A DNA stretch of 64,000 nucleotides from Rhizobium jaguaris (GTDB lineage: Bacteria > Pseudomonadota > Alphaproteobacteria > Rhizobiales > Rhizobiaceae), in contig NZ_CP032695.1 in the NCBI RefSeq assembly GCF_003627755.1, positions 2,170,001 to 2,234,000 of the forward strand, written 5' to 3'. This document shows positions 9,032 to 17,696 of this stretch, in pieces. How positions within the stretch are numbered: position 1 is the first letter of the stretch; every line of letters starts with the position of its first letter. The notes beneath the pieces were generated by a model that made no database searches, was not told where the DNA came from, and worked only from the letters and a program-made list of their open reading frames with translations. The translations under genes were made by a program, and so were the position numbers.

Positions 9032-10210
9032 TCACTTCACAACCAGTTTACGGGGTACGTTGGACAGGCATTCGACGCCGCTTTCCGTGATCACGATGCT
9101 TTCGGTGATCTCCATACCCATGGTTTCAAGCCAGAGACCTGTCATGAAATGGAAGGTCATGCCGGGCTGCAGTTCCGAGCGGTCACCGGGGCGCAGGCTC
9201 ATGGTCCGCTCGCCCCAATCCGGCGGATAGGAGAGACCAATCGGATAGCCGGTGCGGTTGTCCTTTACGATCCCGTATTTCTTCAGCACCGCGAAGAAGG
9301 CGTTGGCGATGTCTTCGCAGGCGTTGCCCGGCTTTGCGGCGGCAAGACCGGCCTCCATGCCTTCGAGCGTCGCCTTCTCGGCATCCAGAAAGGCTTGGGT
9401 CGGCTTGCCGAGGAAGACGGTTCGTGACAGCGGGCAATGATAACGGCGATAGCACCCTGCAATTTCGAAGAAGGTCCCCTCGCCGCCCTTCATCGGCTTG
9501 TCGTCCCAGGTCAGATGAGGCGCGGACGCATCGGCGCCCGATGGCAACAACGGTACAATCGCGGCATAGTCGCCGCCGAAGCCATCAACGCCGCGGATGC
9601 CTGCATCATAAATTTCGGCCACAAGATCGGATTTGCGGATACCCGGCTCGACCTTTTCGACGATCCGCTTGTGCATCGCCTCGACGATGCGGCCGGCCTT
9701 GCGCATGTAATCGAGTTCGGTCGGGCTTTTGACAGCGCGCTGCCAGTTCACCAGCCCCTGGGCATCCTTGAAACGCGCATTTGGCAGGTGCTTGACCAAA
9801 GAGGCATAGGCCGCAGCAGTGAACCAGTAGTTGTCCATCTCGACGGCGATTGAGGCATTGGCCCAGCCGCGCTCTTCGATGATCTTGGACAGCAGATCCA
9901 TCGGATGGCGCTCGTTCGACTGCACATAATGATCGGGATAGCCGATGATGTTGTCGTGGCTGAGATAGGCCGTGCGTTTCGCACCGTTGGCATCCTGGCC
10001 GCGTCCATACCAGATCGGTTCGCCGGAGCCTGGCACCAGCACGCATTGATGCACATAGAAGGACCACCCGTCATATCCTGTCAGCCAATGCATGTTGGAC
10101 GGATCGGTCACGATGACGAGATCGACACCCGCCTTCTCCATGGCGCGCCGCGTCTTGGCAAGCCGATCGGCATATTCGGAGCGGGTGAAATTGAGGGTCG
10201 GTTCGCTCAC
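9032..10210 (-). CDS. eutD: Ectoine hydrolase (EutD/DoeA), creatinase/M24 family
   Basis: A 392-residue protein with the creatinase/prolidase pita-bread fold. The N-terminal half has DLVIVTDPSNMHWLTGYDGW and the C-terminal half GTFFEIAGCYRRYHCPLSRTV and GMTFHFMTGLWLE. It opens the ectoine ring to N-alpha-acetyl-diaminobutyrate. The five canonical M24 metal ligands are not evident as a set, which fits the creatinase-like branch. The ATG overlaps the eutC stop (ATGA). Without the context it could be mistaken for a Xaa-Pro dipeptidase. Confidence 0.9.
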   Translation of the reverse strand: MSEPTLNFTRSEYADRLAKTRRAMEKAGVDLVIVTDPSNMHWLTGYDGWSFYVHQCVLVPGSGEPIWYGRGQDANGAKRTAYLSHDNIIGYPDHYVQSNERHPMDLLSKIIEERGWANASIAVEMDNYWFTAAAYASLVKHLPNARFKDAQGLVNWQRAVKSPTELDYMRKAGRIVEAMHKRIVEKVEPGIRKSDLVAEIYDAGIRGVDGFGGDYAAIVPLLPSGADASAPHLTWDDKPMKGGEGTFFEIAGCYRRYHCPLSRTVFLGKPTQAFLDAEKATLEGMEAGLAAAKPGNACEDIANAFFAVLKKYGIVKDNRTGYPIGLSYPPDWGERTMSLRPGDRSELQPGMTFHFMTGLWLETMGMEITESIVITESGVECLSNVPRKLVVK

Positions 10211-11223
10211 GCTGAATCTCCTGATGCTTTTGTCGTTTCAATTGCCTGTCCTGCGCCGGCATCAATGGCGCGGCCAAGGGCAAGCGTGGCAATGGCCGTG
10301 TCCTGCACGCCGGTGCCGGTCAGATCGCAAAGGGTGATCGCTTCGCTTGACTGACGTCCGGCAGCTTGGCCGCAGATGATGGCGCCGAGTTCGGGGAAAG
10401 CCGAGGCTGCGCTCACAAGTCCCGCGGCAATGGCGTGATGCAGCTCGCCGAGCCGGCGAGTCTGCCTCAGGCTGTCGGCGACATAGGGAGCGGCGCGCAG
10501 GATCGCCGCCGGGTCGATCTCGTTCTTGTGCTCGGCATCCGAGCCCATGGCAGTGACATGCTGGCCCGGCTCCAGCCATGAGGCGTCGAGGATCGGCCTG
10601 TCCGAAGGGGTGGTGGTGACGATGATGTCGGTGCCGCGGCAGGCCCGTTCGGCGTCAGCCTCGGCCGAAACCGGAAAGCCGAGCTCGGCCGTCAGCTCTT
10701 TGGCAAGCCGTTTGGCCTTTTCCATATCACGCGCCCAGATGCGGGCGGCTTGGATCGGCCGTACCAAAGTCAATGCGCGGAGCTGCAGGCGCGCCTGCAT
10801 GCCGGCACCGAGGATTGCCGCAACCCGGGTGTCCGGGCGGGCAAGATGCTTTGCGGCAACGGCGCCGGCGGCAGCGGTGCGCACATCCGTCAGATAGCCG
10901 TTGTCAAGCAGAAGGGCTTCGACCAGTCCGGTATGCGCCGACAGCAGCATCATCAGCCCGTTGGTGCTGGGCAGGCCGAGCGACGGATTGTTGAAAAAGC
11001 CGGGGCTTACCTTGATCGCGAAACTGTCGAGATCCGGCACATAGGCTGTCTTGACGTCGACCTCGCCACGGTAGGCGGGAATATCCAGCCGCATGATCGG
11101 CGGCATCTCCACCGCCTTAGTCGCCAGGGCCGCAAAGGCTTGCTCGACACAGTCGACCGCATCCGCGTCGAGCTGCACGATTCTACGCAAATCGGTTTCT
11201 GTTAGCACAAGTACACGCGCCAT
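10207..11223 (-). CDS. eutC: Ornithine cyclodeaminase/mu-crystallin family protein EutC
   Basis: A 338-residue member of the ornithine cyclodeaminase family. The dinucleotide-binding motif is AAILGAGMQARLQLRAL and the second conserved region is DIIVTTTPSDRPILDASWL. In hydroxyectoine degradation EutA, EutB and EutC are thought to convert hydroxyectoine to ectoine; EutC is the proposed reductase step. The ATG at 11223 overlaps the eutB stop as TGATG; a GTG one codon upstream is an alternative start. Confidence 0.88.
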   Translation of the reverse strand: MARVLVLTETDLRRIVQLDADAVDCVEQAFAALATKAVEMPPIMRLDIPAYRGEVDVKTAYVPDLDSFAIKVSPGFFNNPSLGLPSTNGLMMLLSAHTGLVEALLLDNGYLTDVRTAAAGAVAAKHLARPDTRVAAILGAGMQARLQLRALTLVRPIQAARIWARDMEKAKRLAKELTAELGFPVSAEADAERACRGTDIIVTTTPSDRPILDASWLEPGQHVTAMGSDAEHKNEIDPAAILRAAPYVADSLRQTRRLGELHHAIAAGLVSAASAFPELGAIICGQAAGRQSSEAITLCDLTGTGVQDTAIATLALGRAIDAGAGQAIETTKASGDSA

Positions 11224-12206
11224 CACGCCGCTCCCGATTTGATGCCGTCGACAATTTTGCGATGGACCGCCGGATCGATGTTGCCGCCTGACACGACGAT
11301 GGCCGTCGGGCCGCCAGGCCTGACCTTATTGGCAAGCAGTGCCGCGATGCCGACCGCGCCCGCGCCTTCGATGATCTCGCCTTCGACTGTAGCCATATGG
11401 CGGATGCCAGCCGCTATCTCGTCCTCGCTGAGCAGGATCACCTCGTCGAGAAGGTCGCGGCACAAGGCAAAGGTCAGGCGATTGTCGAGCCCGATGCCGC
11501 CGCCGAGCGAATCCGCCAGGGTTTCAAGCTCCTCGACTTCAATAGGGGTACCGGCGGCAAGGCTTGCTGCCATCGCCGCTCCCCGCTCCATCGATATGCC
11601 GACGACCTTGGCCTGTGGCCGTCTGCCCTTGATCGCAGCGGCAACGCCGGACGCCAAGCCACCGCCCGACAGAGGTACGAGGACAAGTGAAACATCCGAC
11701 AGGCCGTCCGCGATCTCGAGTCCGATTGTTCCCTGGCCGGCAATCACGCAGGCATCGTCGAAAGGCGGCACGAAGCTCATGCCCTCCTCGCTTACTAGGC
11801 GCTCGACCTCGCGCATGGCGTCATCCTGGGATTGGCCAACGATGCGGACTTCAGCCCCGAGGCTGCGGATCGCCTCGACTTTGTTGGCGGGAACAAGCGC
11901 CGACAGGCAAATGGTCGCCCGCGCGCCCAATGCCCTGGCGGCGTGTGCGACTGCTCTGCCGTGATTACCCGTGGAAGCCGTTGCCAACCCGCGCGAACGT
12001 GCCTCCTCATCCAGGCAGAGGACCGCATTGGTGGCTCCCCGAAGCTTGAAGCTGCCGGTCTGCTGGTGATTTTCCAGCTTGAGAAACACGGGCGCGCCGG
12101 ATTGATGGGAAAGCGCCTGCGAGCGCAGCAAGGGCGTGCTGACGACGTGTCCGGCAATGCGTCGCCGTGCCTCTTCGATATCGGGCAATGTCACCATTGC
12201 CGTCAT
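11223..12206 (-). CDS. eutB: Threonine dehydratase-like PLP enzyme EutB (hydroxyectoine utilisation)
   Basis: A 327-residue fold-type II PLP enzyme. The cofactor lysine is in QTGSFKLRGA (K54), with STGNHGRAVA and the phosphate-binding SGGGLASG. It is expected to dehydrate the hydroxyectoine ring. It is the first gene of the leftward operon, and the region upstream (12239-12301) carries operator-like repeats. The eutA racemase gene, usually beside eutB, is not visible. On sequence alone it could be a general threonine/serine dehydratase. Confidence 0.88.
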   Translation of the reverse strand: MTAMVTLPDIEEARRRIAGHVVSTPLLRSQALSHQSGAPVFLKLENHQQTGSFKLRGATNAVLCLDEEARSRGLATASTGNHGRAVAHAARALGARATICLSALVPANKVEAIRSLGAEVRIVGQSQDDAMREVERLVSEEGMSFVPPFDDACVIAGQGTIGLEIADGLSDVSLVLVPLSGGGLASGVAAAIKGRRPQAKVVGISMERGAAMAASLAAGTPIEVEELETLADSLGGGIGLDNRLTFALCRDLLDEVILLSEDEIAAGIRHMATVEGEIIEGAGAVGIAALLANKVRPGGPTAIVVSGGNIDPAVHRKIVDGIKSGAA

Positions 12207-12591
12207 CGCACAGTCCGCTGGTTTAGAAATGCTGTGACTGACGTCAGCACGATTTCATATCTCTTTCACGACCAATGTTCATGACATCAGCGTGAAAGAG
12301 ACAAAAGATCATGTCAATCTGAATATTGTTTCATTACAATTTTGAGATGCTTAATCGCATGACACAGCCCCTCGGGGCGGCCTATTCATTAGGTCGGCCG
12401 CTGAACCTACTCAATCGGGGGGCCGGAGGACACTGTTACCTGATCCGCGTCCTACATCGGAGTTTATGTGCCCTCGCGCCCGCCCGTAACGGTCGTTGGC
12501 AACGTTGTGTGAACCGTGGCAAAACCGCAAGATCGGTCGAGCGGGTCATGCCTGCGTGCGTTTAGTTGGTGTTGCCACGGAGAATAGAACG
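12207..12591. other. Intergenic region between eutB and the AraC-type gene
   Basis: This 385-base divergent region has no convincing gene. It holds the eut/ehu promoter side with repeats at 12239-12301 and the leader of the AraC-type gene. A short open frame around 12326-12565 has no family features and no ribosome site. Confidence 0.6.
12239..12301. promoter_or_regulatory. Operator-like repeats upstream of eutB (candidate EnuR sites)
   Basis: Two direct copies of TGACRTCAGC (12239-12248 and 12282-12291) lie 43 bp apart, about four helical turns. They are interleaved with a perfect 11-bp inverted repeat, TCTCTTTCACG (12260-12270) and CGTGAAAGAGA (12291-12301). Their position just before the eut/ehu operon makes this the most likely EnuR control region; the binding claim is inference. 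Confidence 0.5.
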
Positions 12592-13476
12592 ATGAAGGCG
12601 GCGCTTCGAAACTACCATACCCGGATGCAGCGGGTGCTGGATCACATAGATCGGCATCTGGACGACAATCTGGACCTGGACACGCTGAGCAGCGTCGCAG
12701 CCTACTCGAAATATCATTTGCACCGGCAGTTCACGGCGACCTTTGGGCTGTCCATGTATCACTATATCCAGCTCGCCCGCATGAAGCGCGCTTCCGGGTG
12801 CTTGGCCTCGGACGACGCCCAAAGTGTCACGGACATAGCAATGGACGCCGGTTACGATGCACCGGATGCTTTCGCCCGCGCCTTTCGGCGACAGCTCGGA
12901 CAGTCGCCTTCGTCGTTTCGCAAATCTCCCGATTGGGATCCGTGGCTCTCGGCCTTCGGGCCGCTCGACAATGCGAGGAGCAAGCTCATGCAGATTATCT
13001 TTACCCATGACGACGTGACAATCCGCGAGGTGCCCCCCACGCCGGTGGCGGTCATGGAGCATCGGGGCGACCGAGCGACGCTCGAAGCCACCTTCGAGCG
13101 GTTCCGTGCCTGGCGCAAGGCCGCGGGCCTATCGCCAGAGACCAGCCCGACTTTCACGGTCTTCCGTTCCGAAAGGGTCCCCGCGGTCCCGGCCGACTAT
13201 GCCATGGACCTGTGTATCGGGACCAACCAGCCGATCGCGCCGGACGACGCACAGATGAAGGCCGGTGTGATTCCCGGCGGACGCTGCGCGGTGCTGCGTT
13301 ACCCTGGCAATACCCAGAATCTCGAGCCCGCTGCGCTCTTCCTCTACCGGGACTGGCTTCCGGCCAGCGGCGAGGAGGCACGCGACTTCCCGATCTATTG
13401 CCGACGGCAGCTTTCTCTCATCCCGGAGGTGCCGGCGCATGAAGTGGTGGTCGAGCTGTTTCTGCCGTTGAAATAG
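12592..13476 (+). CDS. AraC-family regulator with GyrI-like effector domain
   Basis: A 294-residue protein with an N-terminal AraC/XylS double helix-turn-helix (about residues 1-105, including NLDLDTLSSVAAYSKYHLHR and VTDIAMDAGYDAPDAFARAF). A C-terminal GyrI/SbmC-like domain follows (about 135-294, including TIREVPPTPVAVMEHRG and the end HEVVVELFLPLK). GyrI-like domains usually bind small hydrophobic or cationic molecules, and such fusions often act as drug or stress sensors. The ATG at 12592 follows GGAG at suitable spacing. It points away from eutB and towards minE; no target operon is evident. Confidence 0.85.
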   Translation: MKAALRNYHTRMQRVLDHIDRHLDDNLDLDTLSSVAAYSKYHLHRQFTATFGLSMYHYIQLARMKRASGCLASDDAQSVTDIAMDAGYDAPDAFARAFRRQLGQSPSSFRKSPDWDPWLSAFGPLDNARSKLMQIIFTHDDVTIREVPPTPVAVMEHRGDRATLEATFERFRAWRKAAGLSPETSPTFTVFRSERVPAVPADYAMDLCIGTNQPIAPDDAQMKAGVIPGGRCAVLRYPGNTQNLEPAALFLYRDWLPASGEEARDFPIYCRRQLSLIPEVPAHEVVVELFLPLK

Positions 13477-13620
13477 CGCCCTCCGACGGCGGCCTGTCCC
13501 TTCCGATCGCAAGAAGCGGGCAGGCCGCGATCCACCCGATCTCGGTCTTTATGGGTTCACAGCCTACTAGTTCAACTGCTCGGGCAAAGCCGGCGCTTTG
13601 GCAACCGCCCAAGCGACTCT

Positions 13621-13881
13621 TCAAGCAGCCTGGACAACTGCGTTCAGCGGAATTTCGACGTCGATTTCCAGGGTCGAGACGTGCTCGTTGCAATCCATCT
13701 TGACTTGCACCTTGTCGCCCTCGAGCTGCACGTGCTTTGCTATCACGCCAAGGATTTCCTCCCGCAGCAGCGATACCAGGTCAGAGCCTGCCGACGAGCG
13801 TTCGTGGGCAAGAAGTACCTGCAAGCGTTCTCGAGCCGCTGGTGCGGTTCTTTGCTTGCTGAAAAGACGAAAAATGTTCAT
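13621..13881 (-). CDS. minE: Cell division topological specificity factor MinE
   Basis: An 86-residue MinE. The N-terminal amphipathic and MinD-binding stretch ([28 protein letters not shown]) is followed by the dimerisation part. It stimulates the MinD ATPase and drives Min oscillation so that division occurs at mid-cell. Its ATG overlaps the minD stop (ATGA). It is the last gene of minC-minD-minE. Confidence 0.97.
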   Translation of the reverse strand: MNIFRLFSKQRTAPAARERLQVLLAHERSSAGSDLVSLLREEILGVIAKHVQLEGDKVQVKMDCNEHVSTLEIDVEIPLNAVVQAA

Positions 13882-14693
13882 GCCGCCCTCCGTCCGAATA
13901 TCTTGCCGAATATGTTCCGCCTTTCGCCAGGAATCGTGATCGGCAGAACTTCGCCGGTGAGCCGGCGCGCCGCGTCGAAATAAGCCATAGCGGGTGCACT
14001 GCGGCTGTCGGCCAGCGTGACAGGGGCGCCGATATTGGACGCTCGTAGAACATCCGAGCTTTCCGGAATGATGCCGAGGAGCGGAATAGACAGTATCTCC
14101 AGCACATCGTCGACCTTGAGCATATCGCCCCGCTCGGCGCGGTTGGCGTCGTAACGGGTCAGGAGCAGATGCTTCTCGATCCGCTCGCCGCGCTCAGCCT
14201 TGGCTGTCTTGGAATCCAGCAAGCCAATGATGCGGTCCGAGTCGCGCACCGACGAGACCTCCGGGTTGGTAACAACCACCGCCGTATCCGCGTGGCGCAT
14301 GGCGAGAGTAGCGCCGCGTTCGATCCCTGCGGGACTGTCGCAGATGATCCAATCAAAGTGTTGCTTCAAGTCATTTATGACCCGTTCGACACCTTCCGCC
14401 GTCAAGTTGTCCTTGTCCCGGGTTTGCGAGGCCGGCAGCAAAAACAGCGTATCCAGTCTCTTGTCGCGGATCAGCGCCTGGGGGAGCTTGGCGTCGCCAT
14501 GTATGACATTGATCAGGTCGTAGACGACCCTCCGTTCGGCGCCCATGACAAGATCGAGATTCCTCAGCCCGACGTCAAAATCGACGACGACGACCTTATC
14601 ATTCCTCTGCGCCAGAGCCGCTCCAAGCGCGGCAGTCGAGGTCGTCTTGCCAACCCCGCCCTTGCCTGACGTGACTACGATGACTTTCCCCAT
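13878..14693 (-). CDS. minD: Septum site-determining ATPase MinD
   Basis: A 271-residue ParA/MinD-type ATPase with the deviant Walker [11 protein letters not shown] near residues 9-18, [14 protein letters not shown], and [13 protein letters not shown]. The C-terminus, [13 protein letters not shown], fits the amphipathic membrane-targeting helix. It recruits MinC to the membrane to block Z-ring assembly and is displaced by MinE. It lies 32 bases after minC. Confidence 0.97.
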   Translation of the reverse strand: MGKVIVVTSGKGGVGKTTSTAALGAALAQRNDKVVVVDFDVGLRNLDLVMGAERRVVYDLINVIHGDAKLPQALIRDKRLDTLFLLPASQTRDKDNLTAEGVERVINDLKQHFDWIICDSPAGIERGATLAMRHADTAVVVTNPEVSSVRDSDRIIGLLDSKTAKAERGERIEKHLLLTRYDANRAERGDMLKVDDVLEILSIPLLGIIPESSDVLRASNIGAPVTLADSRSAPAMAYFDAARRLTGEVLPITIPGERRNIFGKIFGRRAA

Positions 14694-14725
14694 CTTGCTC
14701 TCCTCTGTCCTGGCCGGCTGCCGGC

Positions 14726-15463
14726 TCAGATAAGTTTCTCTGCCATGATCGCGTCGCCTTCGAGCCAGAGCTGGACAGCCTGTCCGCGAAGGTTGGGGGC
14801 CATGTCTTCTGCCATTTTATAGATGCCGTCGATCGCGACCAATTCCGCCTCAAGCTTCCGGCAGAAGATGCGCGCCGACGCGTTTCCAAGCGACCCCGCC
14901 ATGGCTCGGCCGCGCAAACTGCCGTAGATATGGACCGACCCTCCGGCGATGATCTCCGCGCCTGAAGCAACCGATCCGACGACGGTGACATCCCCTTCCG
15001 GGAAGATCACCGATTGACCCGAACGTACCGGTTCCCTGATGACAATGGATTGCATTGCCGGACGAGTCTCGACCGCTGCTGGTCTGCTCTGCACTTCGAC
15101 AACCGGTTCCTTAACAGGAACCTCGTTTACAGGCACCTCGATATCGGAAACCGGCCGACCACCTTTGAGCGCGGGAGGCATGCCCGGCCCCAGGATTGAA
15201 GGGCGCGCACCCTCGATACCCATGATGCTGACATTGCGCCGGGCAAGCTCGGCGATCAGCTCCTTCAACTGCGAGCGGTCAATCGACAGGTCCGTCAGGT
15301 CGAGCACGACCGGACGTCCTAAAAAGAAGCCCGCCGAACGCGCGGCGAGATCATCGAGCCTGATCAACCAATCTTCGATGGGAAGATCCGGGGAAAGCAT
15401 GACCGCCAGGAAAGAACGGCCTTTGATGCGGATCGAGCGAGCGTCTGTTAGCACTTTGGTCAT
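14726..15463 (-). CDS. minC: Septum site-determining protein MinC
   Basis: A 245-residue MinC. The N-terminal FtsZ-inhibiting domain (SIRIKGRSFLAVMLSPD, VVLDLTDLSID) is joined by a Pro/Val/Glu-rich linker to the C-terminal beta-helix that binds MinD (GDVTVVGSVASGAEIIAGGSVHIYGSLRGRA). The ATG at 15463 gives the N-terminus usual in rhizobial MinC; a TTG at 15511 would add 16 residues. No strong ribosome site is seen for either. It heads minCDE. Confidence 0.95.
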   Translation of the reverse strand: MTKVLTDARSIRIKGRSFLAVMLSPDLPIEDWLIRLDDLAARSAGFFLGRPVVLDLTDLSIDRSQLKELIAELARRNVSIMGIEGARPSILGPGMPPALKGGRPVSDIEVPVNEVPVKEPVVEVQSRPAAVETRPAMQSIVIREPVRSGQSVIFPEGDVTVVGSVASGAEIIAGGSVHIYGSLRGRAMAGSLGNASARIFCRKLEAELVAIDGIYKMAEDMAPNLRGQAVQLWLEGDAIMAEKLI

Positions 15464-15750
15464 CTGTGTGAATAATTCGTTGACTCTGTGTACCGCCGCT
15501 ATGGTTAACAAATAGTTAATGCGATCGAGATCACATCCGGCATCGCATCACCATGGTGGAAATTTTATTGCGTGATATCAGAGACTTGCGGCAGTGATTG
15601 CCGATCCAACCTATATTAACGAGGCACCAAAAATTGGAGCGGCCACGAGAACTGATAGCTTCTATTATGACGTCATCGATAGCGGAACGCCGAAAGCGGC
15701 AAGTTGGCCGCTTGCTGTGAAAGGCCTGAGCAATCGCCTTCCGACTCAGA

Positions 15751-16455
15751 TCACTGATTTGGCAAGCCGGCTGGCTTTCCGAACAGAAAACCTTGCACGT
15801 GAGTCGCGCCAGAAGCGCGGGCAGCATCCAGGTGCTCTTCCTTTTCGATGCCTTCGGCAACGATGGTCGGGGCAACACAGGAGGCAAAGCCGACGAGATA
15901 GTGCAGGCTGTTCTGTCCCTTTTCGGACATCCGGACATTCCGCACCAGCGAAGCTTCGATCTTGATTATATCGGCCGGGACTGTCAGCAGCCGCGCAGGC
16001 GTCGCCATACCTGCTCCGAAATTATCGATGGCCACACGGCAGCCAAGCGCGCGAACGGCTGCCAGCCTGTCGACACCCTCGCTCACCAGCGGATAGGTCT
16101 CCGTAATTTCAAGGATAAGTCGTGGAGCGAGTTCTGAACGGCGCTCGATTTGGCGGAGAATCTGTCTCCAGTGGTCTCGGTCGGCCAAATTGGCGGCCGA
16201 GATGTTGCATCCGAGCACAAGATCTTGATCTTTGGCCAGTCTCGACAGAATGAGGTCCAGCATGCGCGCATCAAGATCGAAGGAAGCGAGGGAAGACTCC
16301 AGATAAGGTGCAAACGCGCTTGCGCTGTGAACGACACCATGAGCGTCTGAAATCCGCGCGAAGCACTCCCAATAGAGCACTTTCTCCGGAACATCGATTT
16401 GGCTGACCTTTTGTGCGGCAAAACTCAGTCCGCGATCGGAAACAGCCTTGGACAT
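15751..16455 (-). CDS. Divergent stand-alone EAL-domain protein
   Basis: A 234-residue single EAL domain. The EAL signature reads ECF, the loop-6 motif reads DNFGAG in place of DDFGTG, and IKID reads IKIE. The catalytic Glu of ILEITET, the IIKIE lysine, AEGIE and the VQGFLFGKP glutamine are retained. It may be a weak c-di-GMP phosphodiesterase or a c-di-GMP-binding effector; the changed aspartate argues for lost or reduced catalysis. It lies 322 bases downstream of the STAS/SpoIIE group in the same direction, suggesting a functional tie. A GGAGG site precedes the ATG at 16455. Confidence 0.85.
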   Translation of the reverse strand: MSKAVSDRGLSFAAQKVSQIDVPEKVLYWECFARISDAHGVVHSASAFAPYLESSLASFDLDARMLDLILSRLAKDQDLVLGCNISAANLADRDHWRQILRQIERRSELAPRLILEITETYPLVSEGVDRLAAVRALGCRVAIDNFGAGMATPARLLTVPADIIKIEASLVRNVRMSEKGQNSLHYLVGFASCVAPTIVAEGIEKEEHLDAARASGATHVQGFLFGKPAGLPNQ

Positions 16456-16777
16456 AATGGGAAGCGCCTCCAGCGATGCTGTTCTCAGTCACTGTTTTCG
16501 ACTGTGGGCGGGGCCGCCAAATCTTTTATGCGAATTTCCAGACAACGGAAACGATACAACCGAACGGCGTTGTCGGGTCAATTGAATTTCGTATGTTAGT
16601 AACTTATAAGTACATCGGAAGGGCTAATTGTGTCAAATCCTCAATCACTGCGAGATTTTATGCAACCCTGCCTTTATCCTGAAAACGGCGCCCGCCCCCG
16701 CGATAAGTAATCCGTCATCGAAAGCTTACGCGATTCGGCTCTCCAAGTCAGAACCAAATGTCGCAATCATTGTAATA
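16456..16777. other. Intergenic region upstream of the EAL gene
   Basis: This 322-base stretch, more AT-rich than its surroundings, contains no convincing gene. It includes a small palindrome ACTTATAAGT around 16607 and presumably the promoter of the EAL gene. No terminator with a T-tract was recognised. Confidence 0.5.
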
Positions 16778-17116
16778 TTAGCTGAGCCGTAAATCGAGGT
16801 CGCGATAAAGCTTCTTCAAGTTCGGCAGAGATTTCAGTTGCCACGAAATCTGGTTGGAACCGCGCACCGTCATGTGCACGTCGGCGCGTTTGCGGGCCTC
16901 TATCGTCAGTTTCGCGAGCAGGTTTATACCCGACGAATTCAGAAACTGAAGCCCCGTGAGATCGAGTGTCAGCCGCTCAGGATTTTTCCCGAGCAGATCC
17001 ATCGCCAACTGAAAGATCGGAGCGTAGGCATCCGATCCCGACAAACGCAAGGAACCGTCGAAGAACACAACGTATCCTTCAGTCCAAACGCGAAACGCCT
17101 CTCCTCTGATTTCCAT
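16778..17116 (-). CDS. Single STAS-domain protein (anti-sigma antagonist/SiaC-like)
   Basis: A 112-residue STAS-type protein with [20 protein letters not shown]61 and S62 sit where partner-switch proteins are phosphorylated. It should be phosphorylated by an ATPase-like switch protein and dephosphorylated by the SpoIIE-type phosphatase two genes upstream; the unmodified form would bind a target. It resembles proteins named slr1659-type regulators. The ATG at 17116 lies nine bases after the preceding gene; a TTG at 17122 is possible. The output partner is not identified by sequence; neighbouring c-di-GMP enzymes are candidates. Confidence 0.8.
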   Translation of the reverse strand: MEIRGEAFRVWTEGYVVFFDGSLRLSGSDAYAPIFQLAMDLLGKNPERLTLDLTGLQFLNSSGINLLAKLTIEARKRADVHMTVRGSNQISWQLKSLPNLKKLYRDLDLRLS

Positions 17117-17125
17117 GGTCAAAAC

Positions 17126-17692
17126 TCAGCCATTTGGGACGGAAGGAACTGGTAAGGAAGCATAGGTCTCCAGACGCGTTCGACCGCTCGGCCGGTTCGC
17201 ATCAAAAACCCACGCCAATTCAGTGTCATAGTCGCTCATCAGCGTCAGTAGTCCAAGGCCGGACTCCGTGCCAAACGCCAGCGCCGCATTCTTCTCAATT
17301 TGCCGGATGAGCAGCTCCCCAGGATTATCGGCGGTTATCTGCTCAAGCAGATGCTGAAAACGCGTTGCATTTTCGTTGTCGATAAAATTCGAAACCTTCA
17401 TCCGAAACCGTTCTCCGTCGATGGAAGCCGAAATATCAATCTCCCCGGACACGCGGAACTTCACAGCATTTTCGATAAGTTCATTGGCTACGTAACCAAT
17501 GTCGTGGCGCACCTGATGGTACACCTGACGTAAGCGCCTGTAACGCAAAGCCGTTATTTCAGCGATAAAGTCGGATGTCATCGAACAATGGGACCAACTC
17601 AGATCGAGTGGTCCGTCAAGCAATCTGAGAAAAGTGGCGCTGCCTGCACTGCTTGTTACAAGATCTGCCAGCCCAAACACGACGATCGCCAT
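17126..17692 (-). CDS. Histidine-kinase-like ATPase switch protein (SiaB/slr1658-like), copy 1
   Basis: A 188-residue protein with an ATPase N-box (VANELIENAVKFR) and a G-box-like segment (ESGLGLLTLMSDYDTELAW), but no histidine phosphotransfer domain. This matches small GHKL-type serine/threonine kinases that phosphorylate STAS proteins in partner switching; SiaB of Pseudomonas is the closest known analogy. It lies four bases after the SpoIIE gene and just before the STAS gene, so kinase, phosphatase and substrate are co-expressed. A paralogue lies at 21229-21747. Kinase activity is inferred. Confidence 0.75.
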   Translation of the reverse strand: MAIVVFGLADLVTSSAGSATFLRLLDGPLDLSWSHCSMTSDFIAEITALRYRRLRQVYHQVRHDIGYVANELIENAVKFRVSGEIDISASIDGERFRMKVSNFIDNENATRFQHLLEQITADNPGELLIRQIEKNAALAFGTESGLGLLTLMSDYDTELAWVFDANRPSGRTRLETYASLPVPSVPNG

Positions 17693-17696
17693 GTTA

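Noticed and set aside
9032..10210. Xaa-Pro dipeptidase as the function of the M24-family gene
   Set aside because: The gene lies between eutE and eutC with coupled translation and lacks an evident full set of metallopeptidase ligands; ectoine hydrolase is the better call.
12326..12565. 79-residue open frame upstream of the AraC-type gene
   Set aside because: No ribosome site, no family features and an Arg/Cys-rich random-looking composition; it overlaps the likely leader of the downstream gene.
15531..15938. Minus-strand open frame between the EAL gene and minC
   Set aside because: It overlaps the EAL gene in another frame and has no recognisable domain or ribosome site.
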